64,000 bases of DNA from Sellimonas sp963559135 (GCA_963559135.1 CAUWJP010000006.1:34105-98104), one strand, 5' to 3'; positions 45,164 through 53,794 are shown, numbered from the stretch's first letter. The notes: generated by a model from the sequence alone, not told the origin. Numbers and translations: made by a program.

Positions 45164-45490
45164 CTATATGCAATTTTTTTCTTCTTCCACTGTCAGCTTT
45201 TTCTTAATCTCGTCTGCAAATCCCGCATCGGTCACCGCAGCACTTATGCGGAATTCTTTTCCCATTGCATGACCCAGGGTATCCTGATCTGCATAAAACA
45301 GAATAGGTACGCCGTAAAAGCTGCACATATTGCGGAATTTCTTTTTCGTATTCTCAGAGGCATCCGTGGCGATAATCACAAGATAAGCCGTACCCGACTT
45401 GACCGCCTGCTCTGTCTGAAAACTTCCGCTTTTTGTCTTTCCTGCCCTGGTAGCCAGACCTAAAAGTGACAGACCTTTATTCAGTTTCAA
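45164..45490 (-). CDS. ylxQ: L7Ae/YlxQ-family RNA-binding protein
   Basis: The 108-residue L7Ae-like protein (LSLLGLATRAGKTKSG, then AYLVIIATDASENTKKKF) probably binds a structured RNA. I choose the TTG start because KLNKGL follows it directly, as in family members, with AAGGAGA eight bases upstream. An ATG ten codons earlier lies inside ylxR. It overlaps ylxR by 14 bases. Confidence 0.88.
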   Translation of the reverse strand: MKLNKGLSLLGLATRAGKTKSGSFQTEQAVKSGTAYLVIIATDASENTKKKFRNMCSFYGVPILFYADQDTLGHAMGKEFRISAAVTDAGFADEIKKKLTVEEEKNCI

Positions 45491-45749
45491 TCTGCTCCAT
45501 CTCCTTTTCCAGCTGTTCATACACTTCGTTTGGAATCGCCTGCTTAAAAGAGCGTTCCAGCCCTTTGTTCTTTACTGCTTTTAGAAAACACTCTCTGGAA
45601 AAACAGAGGTAGGCTCCTCTTCCGTTTTTTCTTCCAGTCGCATCCAGAAGGAATTCTCCTTCCTTTGTGTGGATGACACGGAGCATTTCTTTTTTGTTTT
45701 TCATCTCCCCGCATCCTACACATTTACGCATTGGGATCTTTTTATTCAT
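45477..45749 (-). CDS. ylxR: YlxR family protein
   Basis: The 90-residue protein begins MNKKIPMRKCVGCGEMKNKKEM, with the C-V-G-C motif. It carries GRKNGRGAYLCFSRECF, the conserved YlxR core, which is RNA-binding-like. Its start overlaps the nusA end by eight bases. The biochemical role is unsettled. Confidence 0.9.
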   Translation of the reverse strand: MNKKIPMRKCVGCGEMKNKKEMLRVIHTKEGEFLLDATGRKNGRGAYLCFSRECFLKAVKNKGLERSFKQAIPNEVYEQLEKEMEQIETE

Positions 45750-46911
45750 CGCTTTCATCCCCGTAATTTTCTTCTTCGTAGATGTCGTCCTCGTAACCTT
45801 CATCTTCGTATACATCCGACTCGAATACGCCTTCTTCCATCGGCATATCCATGTAATTTGCCGGAAGTTCTCCGGACTCAATAGCCTGAGTCTCGCTCTT
45901 GATGTCGATCTTGTATCCTGTCAGTCTTGCGGCCAGTCTTGCATTCTGTCCTTCTTTACCGATAGCAAGGGAAAGCTGATAATCCGGTACAATAACGCTC
46001 GCTGTCTTCTCTTCCGGATCTGCCGCAACGGAGATGACTTTCGCCGGACTCAGCGCGTTTTCAATGAGAATCGCCGGGTTGTCGCTCCAGTTGATGATAT
46101 CGATCTTTTCGCCGCGTAATTCGTTAACAATGGCGTTGACTCTCTGCCCGTTCATTCCGACACATGCTCCAACCGGATCTACGTCCGGATCATTAGACCA
46201 TACGGCAATCTTTGTACGGGATCCTGCTTCTCTTGCTATACTCTTGATCTCAACGATACCGTCTTTGACCTCAGTCACTTCGGATTCAAAAAGACGTTTT
46301 ACAAGTTCCGGATGAGTACGGGATACGAGGATCTTCGGTCCTTTTGTCGTATTCTTTACTTCTACCACATAAAGTTTGATTCGCTCTGTCGGCTTGAATA
46401 CTTCACCTTTGACCTGTTCATTTTCTGTCAGCATGGCATCTGCCTTTCCAAGGTCGATGCTGATGTTACGTCCTACATAACGCTGTACGATTCCGGTTAC
46501 AATGTCTTTTTCCTTTTCAAAGTACTGATCGTAAACAACCTTGCGCTCTTCTTCCCGGATCTTCTGAAGGATCAGGTTCTTTGCGTTCTGAGTCGCAATT
46601 CGTCCAAAAGACTTGGAGTCAATCGGTACCTGCACAACATCACCGAGCTCGTATTTGGAATCCATCATCTTGGCATTTACAAGGCTGATCTCCTCTTCCG
46701 GATCTTCTACTTCTTCTACTACAGTCTTCTCTGCGTAAACTGCAAAATCGCAGGTCTCACGGTCCATCACAACTTTAATATTATCTGCTTTTTTGAAATG
46801 GTTTTTGCAGGCGTTCATCAGGGAATTCTCAATCGCATCCAGCATGGTTTCCTTGCTGATGTCCTTCTCCTGTTCCAGTATGGTAAGCGCTTCCATTAAT
46901 TCTGTACTCAT
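45742..46911 (-). CDS. nusA: Transcription termination/antitermination factor NusA
   Basis: The 389-residue factor binds RNA polymerase and modulates pausing, termination and antitermination. It has the N-terminal polymerase-binding domain, an S1 domain (IVTGIVQRYVGRNISIDLGKA) and tandem KH domains (DPVGACVGMNGQRVNAIVNELRGEKIDI; LAIGKEGQNARLAARLTGYKIDI). An acidic tail rich in Glu, Asp and Tyr closes it. The C-terminal acidic repeats of E. coli NusA are missing, as in other Firmicutes. Confidence 0.97.
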   Translation of the reverse strand: MSTELMEALTILEQEKDISKETMLDAIENSLMNACKNHFKKADNIKVVMDRETCDFAVYAEKTVVEEVEDPEEEISLVNAKMMDSKYELGDVVQVPIDSKSFGRIATQNAKNLILQKIREEERKVVYDQYFEKEKDIVTGIVQRYVGRNISIDLGKADAMLTENEQVKGEVFKPTERIKLYVVEVKNTTKGPKILVSRTHPELVKRLFESEVTEVKDGIVEIKSIAREAGSRTKIAVWSNDPDVDPVGACVGMNGQRVNAIVNELRGEKIDIINWSDNPAILIENALSPAKVISVAADPEEKTASVIVPDYQLSLAIGKEGQNARLAARLTGYKIDIKSETQAIESGELPANYMDMPMEEGVFESDVYEDEGYEDDIYEEENYGDESDE

Positions 46912-46933
46912 TGCTTTCTTTTCCTCCTAAACA

Positions 46934-47401
46934 CTAAAAATCAAATGCCAGCCTGATCAATGCAATCTCTTTCCTGTCAAACTTCTGTTTTGTTCCATCT
47001 TCATAAGAAATCGTCACAGAATCACTGTCATATTCCTCTAACACTCCGGTAAATTCTTTCTGTTTGTCGATCATCCGGTATGTCCGGATCTCTACTTCTT
47101 CCCCGATACTTCTCTCAAAGTCCCGGTCTTTCTTTAACGGTCTTCCAAGGCCCGGCGAGCTCACTTCCAGGATATAGCTGTCGTCGATAAAATCTTTCTG
47201 GTCCAGAAGCTCAGAGAGCTCTCTGCTTACGACCTCACAGTCATTGATGGCAATCCCGCCCGGCTTGTCGATATAGGCTCTTAAGTACCAGGTGCCTGCC
47301 TCTTTCACATATTCTACGTCAACCAGTTCAAACTCATACTTCGCAAGGATCGGAATCAGCAATTCCTCTGTTCTTTGTTCGTAGCTTTCTCTTTTTGACA
47401 T
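46934..47401 (-). CDS. rimP: Ribosome maturation factor RimP
   Basis: The 155-residue protein assists 30S assembly. The N-terminal domain shows YEFELVDVEYVKEAGTWYLRAYIDKPGGI and SRELSELLDQ. LEVSSPGLGRPLKKDRDF is the family signature, and the C-terminal SH3-like domain follows. It is the first gene of the nusA-infB operon, with a promoter and structured leader upstream. Confidence 0.96.
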   Translation of the reverse strand: MSKRESYEQRTEELLIPILAKYEFELVDVEYVKEAGTWYLRAYIDKPGGIAINDCEVVSRELSELLDQKDFIDDSYILEVSSPGLGRPLKKDRDFERSIGEEVEIRTYRMIDKQKEFTGVLEEYDSDSVTISYEDGTKQKFDRKEIALIRLAFDF

Positions 47402-47440
47402 CCTAACATCCTTTCTCTTTCAGATTTTCATGCCTGTCAT

Positions 47441-47509
47441 AAAAAACCGTTCTGTTTGCCGGGACAACCCGCAGAATTAAAGAAGAGTGAACATGATGTC
47501 CACTCTTCT
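47441..47509 (-). promoter_or_regulatory. rimP-nusA-infB leader with hairpin and terminator-like element
   Basis: Downstream of the rimP promoter (minus strand), AGAAGAGTG pairs with CACTCTTCT (47481-47509). A second structure (UUCUG...CAGAA with inner GUU/AAC) is followed by CGG and six T residues (47441-47476), resembling an intrinsic terminator. Attenuation of a nusA operon by its own product is known in E. coli; here it is inference. Confidence 0.5.
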
Positions 47510-47534
47510 GCCGATTTCTTATGTAACTATATGC

Positions 47535-47563
47535 ACTATAGCACGTTTTTTTGACAAAATCAA
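47535..47563 (-). promoter_or_regulatory. Promoter of the rimP-nusA-infB operon
   Basis: TTGATT (47558-47563), a 17-base spacer and TATAGT (47535-47540) on the minus strand. Confidence 0.6.
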
Positions 47564-47592
47564 GGTTTTTTGCCGATTTTAGCGGTTTTCTC

Positions 47593-48360
47593 CTATTTTA
47601 CGATATCAAAAATGCCTCTGATGTCGAGAATCACATAGTCTGCTCCCGCGTCTTTGTAAATTTTCTCTGCTCTTTCGTACTGTGCTTTCTTTTCTTCTTC
47701 AGAAAGAGCGTCAAATTCCTCTTTGGAGAGTCCAAGAACGGAACTGCCTTCCAGAATTCCAACTGCCTCCATTCCTGCATTCTTTCCTTCTTTGATATCA
47801 GATACCGTATCTCCGACTTTAATGACCTTTCTCACATCGGAAAGTCCAAGTGCTTCCATATTTTTGAAAATCATGTACGGATACGGACGTCCGTGATTTT
47901 CCACCGCGTTCGGGCTGAACCAGCAGTCCGGCTCGTATCCGAGTTCTTTTGCTTTTGGAGCAACAATGGCCATCATGTCATCAGTATATCCTGTTGTAGA
48001 TCCGATCTTCATTCCCATCTCGCGGAGCTCTTTCACCGTTTCGATTACATACGGTTTCGGATCTGCGAAGTTTGGAAGGTTCTCCAGAAGTTTTTTCTCA
48101 CTGAGTTCATAAACTGCATGAACATCTTCCTCTGTCCAGTCTCTTCCGTATTTTTCTTTCCACAGTCCGCTGATGCGCTCACCCTGAAGCATGGTGCGGA
48201 TATGGTCGATTTTGAGCATCCCCATCGGACCTCTGACCTCCTCCATGGTCGGGTCAATTCCGTACTCATGGAAGGAATCAAGGAATGCCTGTACCGGTGC
48301 AAAGCATCCGTAATCTACTGTCGTTCCTGCCCAGTCAAAAATCACTGCTTCGTATTTCAT
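47593..48360 (-). CDS. phnX: Phosphonoacetaldehyde hydrolase (phosphonatase)
   Basis: The 255-residue HAD enzyme cleaves the C-P bond of phosphonoacetaldehyde to acetaldehyde and phosphate. The nucleophile motif is FDWAGTTVDYG. The Schiff-base lysine is expected in the cap segment GPMGMLKIDHIR near residue 50, and the HAD motif IV block is KVGDTVSDIKEGKNAGM. It directly follows phnW (one base), completing the AEP pathway. Confidence 0.95.
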   Translation of the reverse strand: MKYEAVIFDWAGTTVDYGCFAPVQAFLDSFHEYGIDPTMEEVRGPMGMLKIDHIRTMLQGERISGLWKEKYGRDWTEEDVHAVYELSEKKLLENLPNFADPKPYVIETVKELREMGMKIGSTTGYTDDMMAIVAPKAKELGYEPDCWFSPNAVENHGRPYPYMIFKNMEALGLSDVRKVIKVGDTVSDIKEGKNAGMEAVGILEGSSVLGLSKEEFDALSEEEKKAQYERAEKIYKDAGADYVILDIRGIFDIVK

Positions 48361-48361
48361 C

Positions 48362-49456
48362 TTAGTTTCTCTCCTTTAAAAATTCTGAAATGATTGCTGT
48401 CACCTTAACCATGTCTTCCGGATATATTTCACCGATATTTCCGATCCGGAATGTATCGGCATCCGTTACTTTTCCAGGATAAATTGCGTATCCTCTTTCT
48501 TTGATGTACTGATACATATCCTGGAAGGAGAAATTGTGGTGTTCCGGATAGTAGAATGTTGTGATGATCGGTCCCTGAACATCTGCTCCTACATATGGCT
48601 TGATACCAAGCTCTGCCAGATTTTCAATGAGAATCTGATTGTTTTTCTCGTACCGTTCCTGTCTCTTTTCAATGCCGCCTTCTTCCTCCAGTTCACGGAG
48701 TGCCTGTCTGAATGCAAGTACGACATGAGTCGGTGATGTGTATCTCCACTTTCCGTCCTTTTCCATGGTCTCCCACTGATCATAGAGATCCAGAGAAAGG
48801 CTTCTTGCTTTTCCTTTGCTCTCCATCAGCTTATCTCTTCTGCAGATAATAAAGGAGAATCCCGGAACGCCCTGGATACATTTATTGGCGCTGCTGATAA
48901 TGAAATCAATACCAAGCTCTCCCACCTGAATATCTACGCCGCCAAAACTGGACATAGCATCCACAATGAATGTTTTTCCTCTTTCTTTTACTACTTTTGC
49001 AACAGATGCGATGTCATTTAAGATTCCGGATGTTGTCTCGCTGTGTACCATGGCAACATGTGTAATTTTTGCATCGTCGTCCAGATATGCCGCGATCTTT
49101 CCTGCATCCGGTACTTTATCGAAATCTTCTTCATAAAGAACGTACTCAATTTTTGCGTGTTCTGCAATCGACGCCATACGTTTTCCGTAAGCACCGTTTG
49201 CTGCGATCAAAAGCTTTTCGTCTTCTCCGATCACACTGGTCAGTACGGACTCCACACCAAATGTTCCGCTTCCCTGCATCAGGATAGCAGTGTAGTCCTC
49301 CTCAGAAACGTGAGCCAGTTTTAACAGTTCTTTTCTGATCTCCTGTGTAATCTGTTTGTAATCATCATCCCATGTACAATGGTCAAACATCATCTCCTTT
49401 TTCACAGTATCCGTTGTGGTAAGTGGTCCTGGAGTAAGTAATTTATAGTTCTTCAT
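48362..49456 (-). CDS. phnW: 2-aminoethylphosphonate--pyruvate transaminase
   Basis: This PLP enzyme of 364 residues converts AEP and pyruvate to phosphonoacetaldehyde and alanine. Typical blocks are LTPGPLTTTDTVK at the N-terminus, MQGSGTFGVESVL, VDAMSSFGGVDI and the PLP lysine in SSANKCIQG near residue 193. It precedes phnX and follows the transporter genes. Confidence 0.95.
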   Translation of the reverse strand: MKNYKLLTPGPLTTTDTVKKEMMFDHCTWDDDYKQITQEIRKELLKLAHVSEEDYTAILMQGSGTFGVESVLTSVIGEDEKLLIAANGAYGKRMASIAEHAKIEYVLYEEDFDKVPDAGKIAAYLDDDAKITHVAMVHSETTSGILNDIASVAKVVKERGKTFIVDAMSSFGGVDIQVGELGIDFIISSANKCIQGVPGFSFIICRRDKLMESKGKARSLSLDLYDQWETMEKDGKWRYTSPTHVVLAFRQALRELEEEGGIEKRQERYEKNNQILIENLAELGIKPYVGADVQGPIITTFYYPEHHNFSFQDMYQYIKERGYAIYPGKVTDADTFRIGNIGEIYPEDMVKVTAIISEFLKERN

Positions 49457-49487
49457 AATATTTTCGTGTTCCTTTCTTTTTCAGTTT

Positions 49488-50498
49488 TTATTTTGCCGCC
49501 TCAGATAATTCCTGATGTTTTTCCAGTAAGTCTACTGTCAGTTTTTCCGGGAATACCTTCGGATAAGCAGATTTGTTGTCAGAATCTGTCTCTCCTTCGT
49601 ATACAGCAAGCGGATATGTTTTCTGAAGTTCTTCTCTTCCTTTTTCGATGATACACTGAGCCATCTCCATTGCTTTGTCAGCTTTGTCTCCATTGTCTTT
49701 ATCAAGAACAGCTACAGACTCTGTCAGAGAGAAGTTTCCTTCTGTCGGATCTACATAATCAATCGGAAGTCCTTCTTCTTTATCAGCTACTGCCTGATGT
49801 CTCAGACCAAATCCGACTGCCACTTCTCCGGCACGTACTTTTTTCAACGGTGCAGAACCGGAATCTTCGATGTTATCGCCTGCGTTTGCATAGATATCTG
49901 ACAGAACATCCTGTGCTCCGTCCTCACCGTACTCACTTACAAGTGCCTGGATCAGAAGCCATGCTGTAGAGGAACTCTTGATATCTGTCACGGAAATCAT
50001 GTCCTTATACTGCGGATCTGCCAGATCTTTGATACAGGTCGGTGTCTTCAGATTGTTTTCTTTTAAAAGCTCTGTATTTACGATAATCGCTCCTTCCTGT
50101 TTTGTGATCGGTGCGTAAAAATCAGAGCTGTCATTTTCGCTGAGTGTTGTATAATCAAATGTCAGATCTTTGAACATACTGTTCTGTTCCTGAGCACTGT
50201 CCAGATAGAAAGAACTCATTGTTACCATATCTGCTTCCAGGTTCTTTCCTTCTGCGATCAGCTTTCCTCCCAGTTCGGAAGTTCCGAATGTCTGGAATAC
50301 ATATTCACCTTCATATCCATTTTCATCAAGTGTCTTTTTCATGGCATCTACTGCCTCTTCATCTGCGTTAGAATAAATGATAACCTGGTCATCGGAAGAT
50401 CCTGAAGTTCCTGCGTCTGAGCCCGAACATCCACCAAGCATTACAGATCCTGCCATCAAACATGCCATAACCATTGCTGTCACACTTTTCATTTTCAT
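49488..50498 (-). CDS. AEP-type ABC transporter substrate-binding lipoprotein (internal start)
   Basis: An ATG at 50498 with AAGGAG nine bases upstream begins a complete 336-residue binding protein. A lipoprotein signal peptide ends at lipobox L21-G-G-C24. The mature protein is a bacterial type 2 periplasmic-binding fold resembling iron/AEP-binding proteins (VIIYSNADEEAVDAMKKTLDENG; NTELLKENNLKTPTCIKDLADPQYKD). It shares the frame of the upstream permease with no stop between. I think it is mainly made from its own start as a separate lipoprotein. Confidence 0.75.
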   Translation of the reverse strand: MKMKSVTAMVMACLMAGSVMLGGCSGSDAGTSGSSDDQVIIYSNADEEAVDAMKKTLDENGYEGEYVFQTFGTSELGGKLIAEGKNLEADMVTMSSFYLDSAQEQNSMFKDLTFDYTTLSENDSSDFYAPITKQEGAIIVNTELLKENNLKTPTCIKDLADPQYKDMISVTDIKSSSTAWLLIQALVSEYGEDGAQDVLSDIYANAGDNIEDSGSAPLKKVRAGEVAVGFGLRHQAVADKEEGLPIDYVDPTEGNFSLTESVAVLDKDNGDKADKAMEMAQCIIEKGREELQKTYPLAVYEGETDSDNKSAYPKVFPEKLTVDLLEKHQELSEAAK

Positions 50499-52148
50499 AA
50501 TTTTTTTCTCCTTTTTCACTTTAAATTCAGATTTTTTTCTATCTGAAAGGAGGACTAATACTCCCTTCATGCAAAGATTGGTCAGAAGAATCAGGATGGA
50601 CAGTACAAAAATCTCATTGAATTTCATGAAGTACTGTAATTCCTTAATCTTTGTCGTAATTACCATGGTTCTCGCTCCTGCGATGAATATTACCGCGCTG
50701 ACAGTTACCATTGCATTTACGAAATAGTATCCGAACACTTCCAGAAGTGTGGATGACATATTCGGCGTAATAATTCTTACGAGGGTTTTTCTCCAGGAAT
50801 CGCCAAGCAGTTTTGCCGTCGCCTCCCAGGAGGTATTCAGCTTCAGAAGCGCGTTTTTGATCATCAAGTACGGTGTAGAGAAATAGTGGATCATGTTACA
50901 GATGATGATCAGTAAAAAGGTGTTCTGAAGCGATGTTCCTGAGAACACAAGCATATATGCAATACCGATGACCATTCCAGGAATGGTGTTGGTAATAAGG
51001 GCGGTACTTTCTATTACCTGTTTTGTGGATCCCTTTAGATTGCTTCGTGCGGAAGCAAGAGCGCATCCGTAAGCAAGCAGGGTTCCGAAAATTGCTGTCA
51101 TAAATGCGACAAACAGTGAGTTTTTATATACTGCTATCAATGTATTGTCGTTGAATACATCACGGAAGTGATCCAGTGTAAATACTGCCTGGTACGGCCA
51201 TTCCTGAATAAACGGCATAATGAATATCACGGCGAAGACTGAAAATACACAGAGCAGGATCACAGCAGATCCTACAGAGCAGAGAGTATCTCTTGCCTTG
51301 TTTTTCTTTAACTCGATCGCGGAGATCTTTGTGTACCGGATGTTGTAGCGTTCCAGGAATTTCAGAAGCAGGATGCTGACAATCGAAGGAATCAGCATGA
51401 TCACGGCTACTACTGCTCCGTTATTGAAATTTGGTATACTTCCGAGCATCTCATTGTAAAGTACAGTCGCAACAACCTCGTATTCTCCTCCCACAGATTC
51501 CGGAATACCGTAATCTGTAAAGCAGAGGAAAAAGCACTGTACAAAGGATGTTGCAAAGGTTCCAAGCAACGGCCGGATGATGGTCTGCTGGAATGTTTTC
51601 ATCGGGGAGTCTCCCATGACTCTGGAGACAACCATGAATTTCTTATCGATATATTCCATCGTATTGGACAGAAGCATAAAGGATACCGGAAGGGTGTAGA
51701 TCACATATCCGATTACAAGTCCGTTGAATCCATAAATGTCAAACAGTTGTCTTCCGAATAGCCTTGTCAGAAGCCCCTGTTTTCCGAAGGAATAGATAAT
51801 TGCAAATCCGTATGTAATGGTCGGCAGAAGCATTGGAAGCTGTGCCGCCAGACGGATAAATTTTTTATATTTTCCAGGTGCATTTGTATAATGTACGGTG
51901 TACGCAAGTAAAAACGCAAGAAGTGTTGCCACCACCGCGCTGACGACGGAAACTTCCAGACTGTGCCGTACGGCCAGACCGAAACCTCTCTGTGTCAACA
52001 TTTCACTGTAGTGTGCCAGGGAAAGTCCTGACTCACCTGCAAGAGACTGTTGGAACAGTACAATAACCGGGACAAACAGGAAAATCAAAAACAGAAGAAG
52101 CGCTATCCCGTAAATTCCTTTGATTTCTTTTTCTTTTATCTTCTTCAT
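49488..52148 (-). CDS. AEP-type ABC transporter permease, in frame with the binding protein
   Basis: The first 550 codons are a two-domain permease with about 12 membrane helices. It is a duplicated binding-protein-dependent transport unit, as in fused PhnU/PhnV-like and Fe(III) permeases. EAA-type loops lie near VMGDSPMKTFQQTIIRPLL and KLLGDSWRKTLVRIITPNM. After SDRKKSEFKVKKEKKI the frame runs straight into the lipoprotein, giving 886 codons. At 50532-50538 an A7 run occurs. With eight A residues the permease would end SDRKKI-stop. Either a true fusion, homopolymer slippage or a sequence error explains this. Read with the separate entry at 49488-50498. Confidence 0.75.
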   Translation of the reverse strand: MKKIKEKEIKGIYGIALLLFLIFLFVPVIVLFQQSLAGESGLSLAHYSEMLTQRGFGLAVRHSLEVSVVSAVVATLLAFLLAYTVHYTNAPGKYKKFIRLAAQLPMLLPTITYGFAIIYSFGKQGLLTRLFGRQLFDIYGFNGLVIGYVIYTLPVSFMLLSNTMEYIDKKFMVVSRVMGDSPMKTFQQTIIRPLLGTFATSFVQCFFLCFTDYGIPESVGGEYEVVATVLYNEMLGSIPNFNNGAVVAVIMLIPSIVSILLLKFLERYNIRYTKISAIELKKNKARDTLCSVGSAVILLCVFSVFAVIFIMPFIQEWPYQAVFTLDHFRDVFNDNTLIAVYKNSLFVAFMTAIFGTLLAYGCALASARSNLKGSTKQVIESTALITNTIPGMVIGIAYMLVFSGTSLQNTFLLIIICNMIHYFSTPYLMIKNALLKLNTSWEATAKLLGDSWRKTLVRIITPNMSSTLLEVFGYYFVNAMVTVSAVIFIAGARTMVITTKIKELQYFMKFNEIFVLSILILLTNLCMKGVLVLLSDRKKSEFKVKKEKKIMKMKSVTAMVMACLMAGSVMLGGCSGSDAGTSGSSDDQVIIYSNADEEAVDAMKKTLDENGYEGEYVFQTFGTSELGGKLIAEGKNLEADMVTMSSFYLDSAQEQNSMFKDLTFDYTTLSENDSSDFYAPITKQEGAIIVNTELLKENNLKTPTCIKDLADPQYKDMISVTDIKSSSTAWLLIQALVSEYGEDGAQDVLSDIYANAGDNIEDSGSAPLKKVRAGEVAVGFGLRHQAVADKEEGLPIDYVDPTEGNFSLTESVAVLDKDNGDKADKAMEMAQCIIEKGREELQKTYPLAVYEGETDSDNKSAYPKVFPEKLTVDLLEKHQELSEAAK

Positions 52149-52151
52149 CTT

Positions 52152-52922
52152 TTACACCACCTGAAATCTCTTTGCTTCTGATTCGCTGAAAAGCATCATG
52201 ATATTGTTTCTCTTGATTTCGAGCTGTCTTAAAATGAAGTTCTTTACGAAATCTTCTTCCGGTGTATTGATAATATCTTCCGGTCTTCCATACTGCGCAA
52301 TCGTTCCCTGATTCATGATGACAACCTTGTCGGAGAGGGTGAGTGCTTCCTCCGGATCATGTGTGACAATAATGGTTGTCAGATGGTATTCTCTTGCGAT
52401 CTCCTTAATCTTATCTTTGATGGATTCTTTGATCACGCCGTCCAGAGCACTCAATGGCTCATCAAGAAGCAGGATCTTCGGTTTCATCACCATAGTTCTT
52501 GCAAGTGCCACTCTCTGCTTCTGTCCGCCAGAAAGCTGTTCGATCTTCTTATCCAGATGATCTTTCAGTCCCAGAAGATTGATCAGTCCGTTGACCTCCT
52601 CCACAGTAGCAAGACTCTTGTTATTACGCAGTCCATATGTAATATTCTGTTTTACATTCAGATTCGGGAAGAGCGCATAGTCCTGGAATACGATATTGAA
52701 TCCTCTCTCTTCCATTGATACGTTTAAAATATCTTCCCCCTGAAAAATCAGCTCACCGGCGTCTGCCTGTGTCAGTCCGAGGATAATATTTAAAAGTGTT
52801 GTTTTTCCGCATCCGGACGGCCCGAGAATCGATACGATCTCTCCATCCTCAATCTCCAGATTGATGTTTTTTAAAACATTCACTCCGTCGAATGATTTTT
52901 TAATATGCTTTAATTCCAGCAT
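52152..52922 (-). CDS. AEP-type ABC transporter ATP-binding protein
   Basis: The 256-residue ATPase powers the adjacent permease. Walker A is GPSGCGKTT near residue 36, the Q-loop VFQDYALFP, the signature LSGGQKQRVA and Walker B ILLLDEPLSALD. It is first in the operon. ATG is preferred, with a TTG two codons earlier as the alternative. Assignment to AEP uptake rests on linkage to phnW and phnX. Confidence 0.9.
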   Translation of the reverse strand: MLELKHIKKSFDGVNVLKNINLEIEDGEIVSILGPSGCGKTTLLNIILGLTQADAGELIFQGEDILNVSMEERGFNIVFQDYALFPNLNVKQNITYGLRNNKSLATVEEVNGLINLLGLKDHLDKKIEQLSGGQKQRVALARTMVMKPKILLLDEPLSALDGVIKESIKDKIKEIAREYHLTTIIVTHDPEEALTLSDKVVIMNQGTIAQYGRPEDIINTPEEDFVKNFILRQLEIKRNNIMMLFSESEAKRFQVV

Positions 52923-53022
52923 GTACAAATGCCCCTTTCTTTCATCCAGATTTTCTTCATTTCATTGTTTTTTCATCCTTTAGCACTATAACTCTTTACA
53001 TTTTTTTGTTCTATCCAACTCG

Positions 53023-53039
53023 CGTAAAGCTTTTGTAAA
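53023..53039 (-). promoter_or_regulatory. Possible PhoP box upstream of the phosphonate operon
   Basis: On the minus strand TTTACA and TTTACG are repeated with an 11-base period (TTTACA-AAAGC-TTTACG), like the TT-x-ACA direct repeats bound by Bacillus PhoP. Further TTTTACA copies lie upstream. No strong -10/-35 pair was found with it. Confidence 0.3.
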
Positions 53040-53120
53040 AAGCGTGTTAGTGTTTTTTCGGGGAATGTAAAATGGAATTAACATAAAAAGAAATGATTGG
53101 AGATTGTAAAACATTTTAAT

Positions 53121-53144
53121 CGGCGCAGGATAAATCCTGCGCCG
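53121..53144 (-). terminator. Hairpin after yitT
   Basis: A perfect 11-base inverted repeat (CGGCGCAGGAT and complement) lies 21 bases past the yitT stop. The following sequence is AT-rich but not a clear T-tract, so termination is likely but not certain. Confidence 0.55.
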
Positions 53145-53164
53145 GTTCTTTAATTGGAGTGTTT

Positions 53165-53794
53165 CTATTCGCCCACCGTCTCCGGTTCGGGCTGTCTTCT
53201 AAAATTCTGTACAAAATCAATTAAAAGTGATGAAAGCATGACTGTCACCACAGAAAATGCGATTCGAATCACCGGAATATAAGAAATGGAAAGTCCCAGT
53301 ACTACCAGGTCCGTAAAGAGGTAGGCTCTGGACAGCCTCCACCCGGTCACTCTTGAAATGGAAAGGGCAAGTGCATCGTCTCCTCCGCTTGATCCACCCT
53401 GCCGGACGATCAGACCGACGCCGATTCCTACAAAAACGCCTCCCAGAAGTGCTGCCGCAAGCGGATAAGCCGACAGATCCGGAAGCATGTACGGGAACAG
53501 ATCCCATAAATTATAAAACATCGAGACACAAAAGGTTGACAGAATCGAAACTTTGATAAAGTGACCGCCCAGAAAACGGAATGCCAGCAGATAACAGCTG
53601 ATGTCAAGCACCGGAGTGCTCCATCCGGACGGAATGTGGAACCAGTGATGCAAAAGCAGCATCATTCCGATCACGCCTCCTTCGGTAATCCCTGTCTGTT
53701 CATGAATATTGTGGATTCCGAATGTTGCGATCCCTGCACCAACGGCAATCCAGAAAATCATGCCGGGCGTGATTCCTTCTGTCAGTTTTTCCAT
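53165..53794 (-). CDS. YitT-family membrane protein
   Basis: This 209-residue protein has about five membrane segments. The family pattern GITEGGVIGMMLLLHHWFHIPSG and RQGGSSGGDDALALSISRVTGW, with its glycine/aspartate loop, marks the YitT/DUF161 group. No function is firmly known. It lacks the long C-terminal DUF2179 domain of some relatives. It is flanked by the parC end and the phosphonate operon. Confidence 0.8.
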   Translation of the reverse strand: MEKLTEGITPGMIFWIAVGAGIATFGIHNIHEQTGITEGGVIGMMLLLHHWFHIPSGWSTPVLDISCYLLAFRFLGGHFIKVSILSTFCVSMFYNLWDLFPYMLPDLSAYPLAAALLGGVFVGIGVGLIVRQGGSSGGDDALALSISRVTGWRLSRAYLFTDLVVLGLSISYIPVIRIAFSVVTVMLSSLLIDFVQNFRRQPEPETVGE

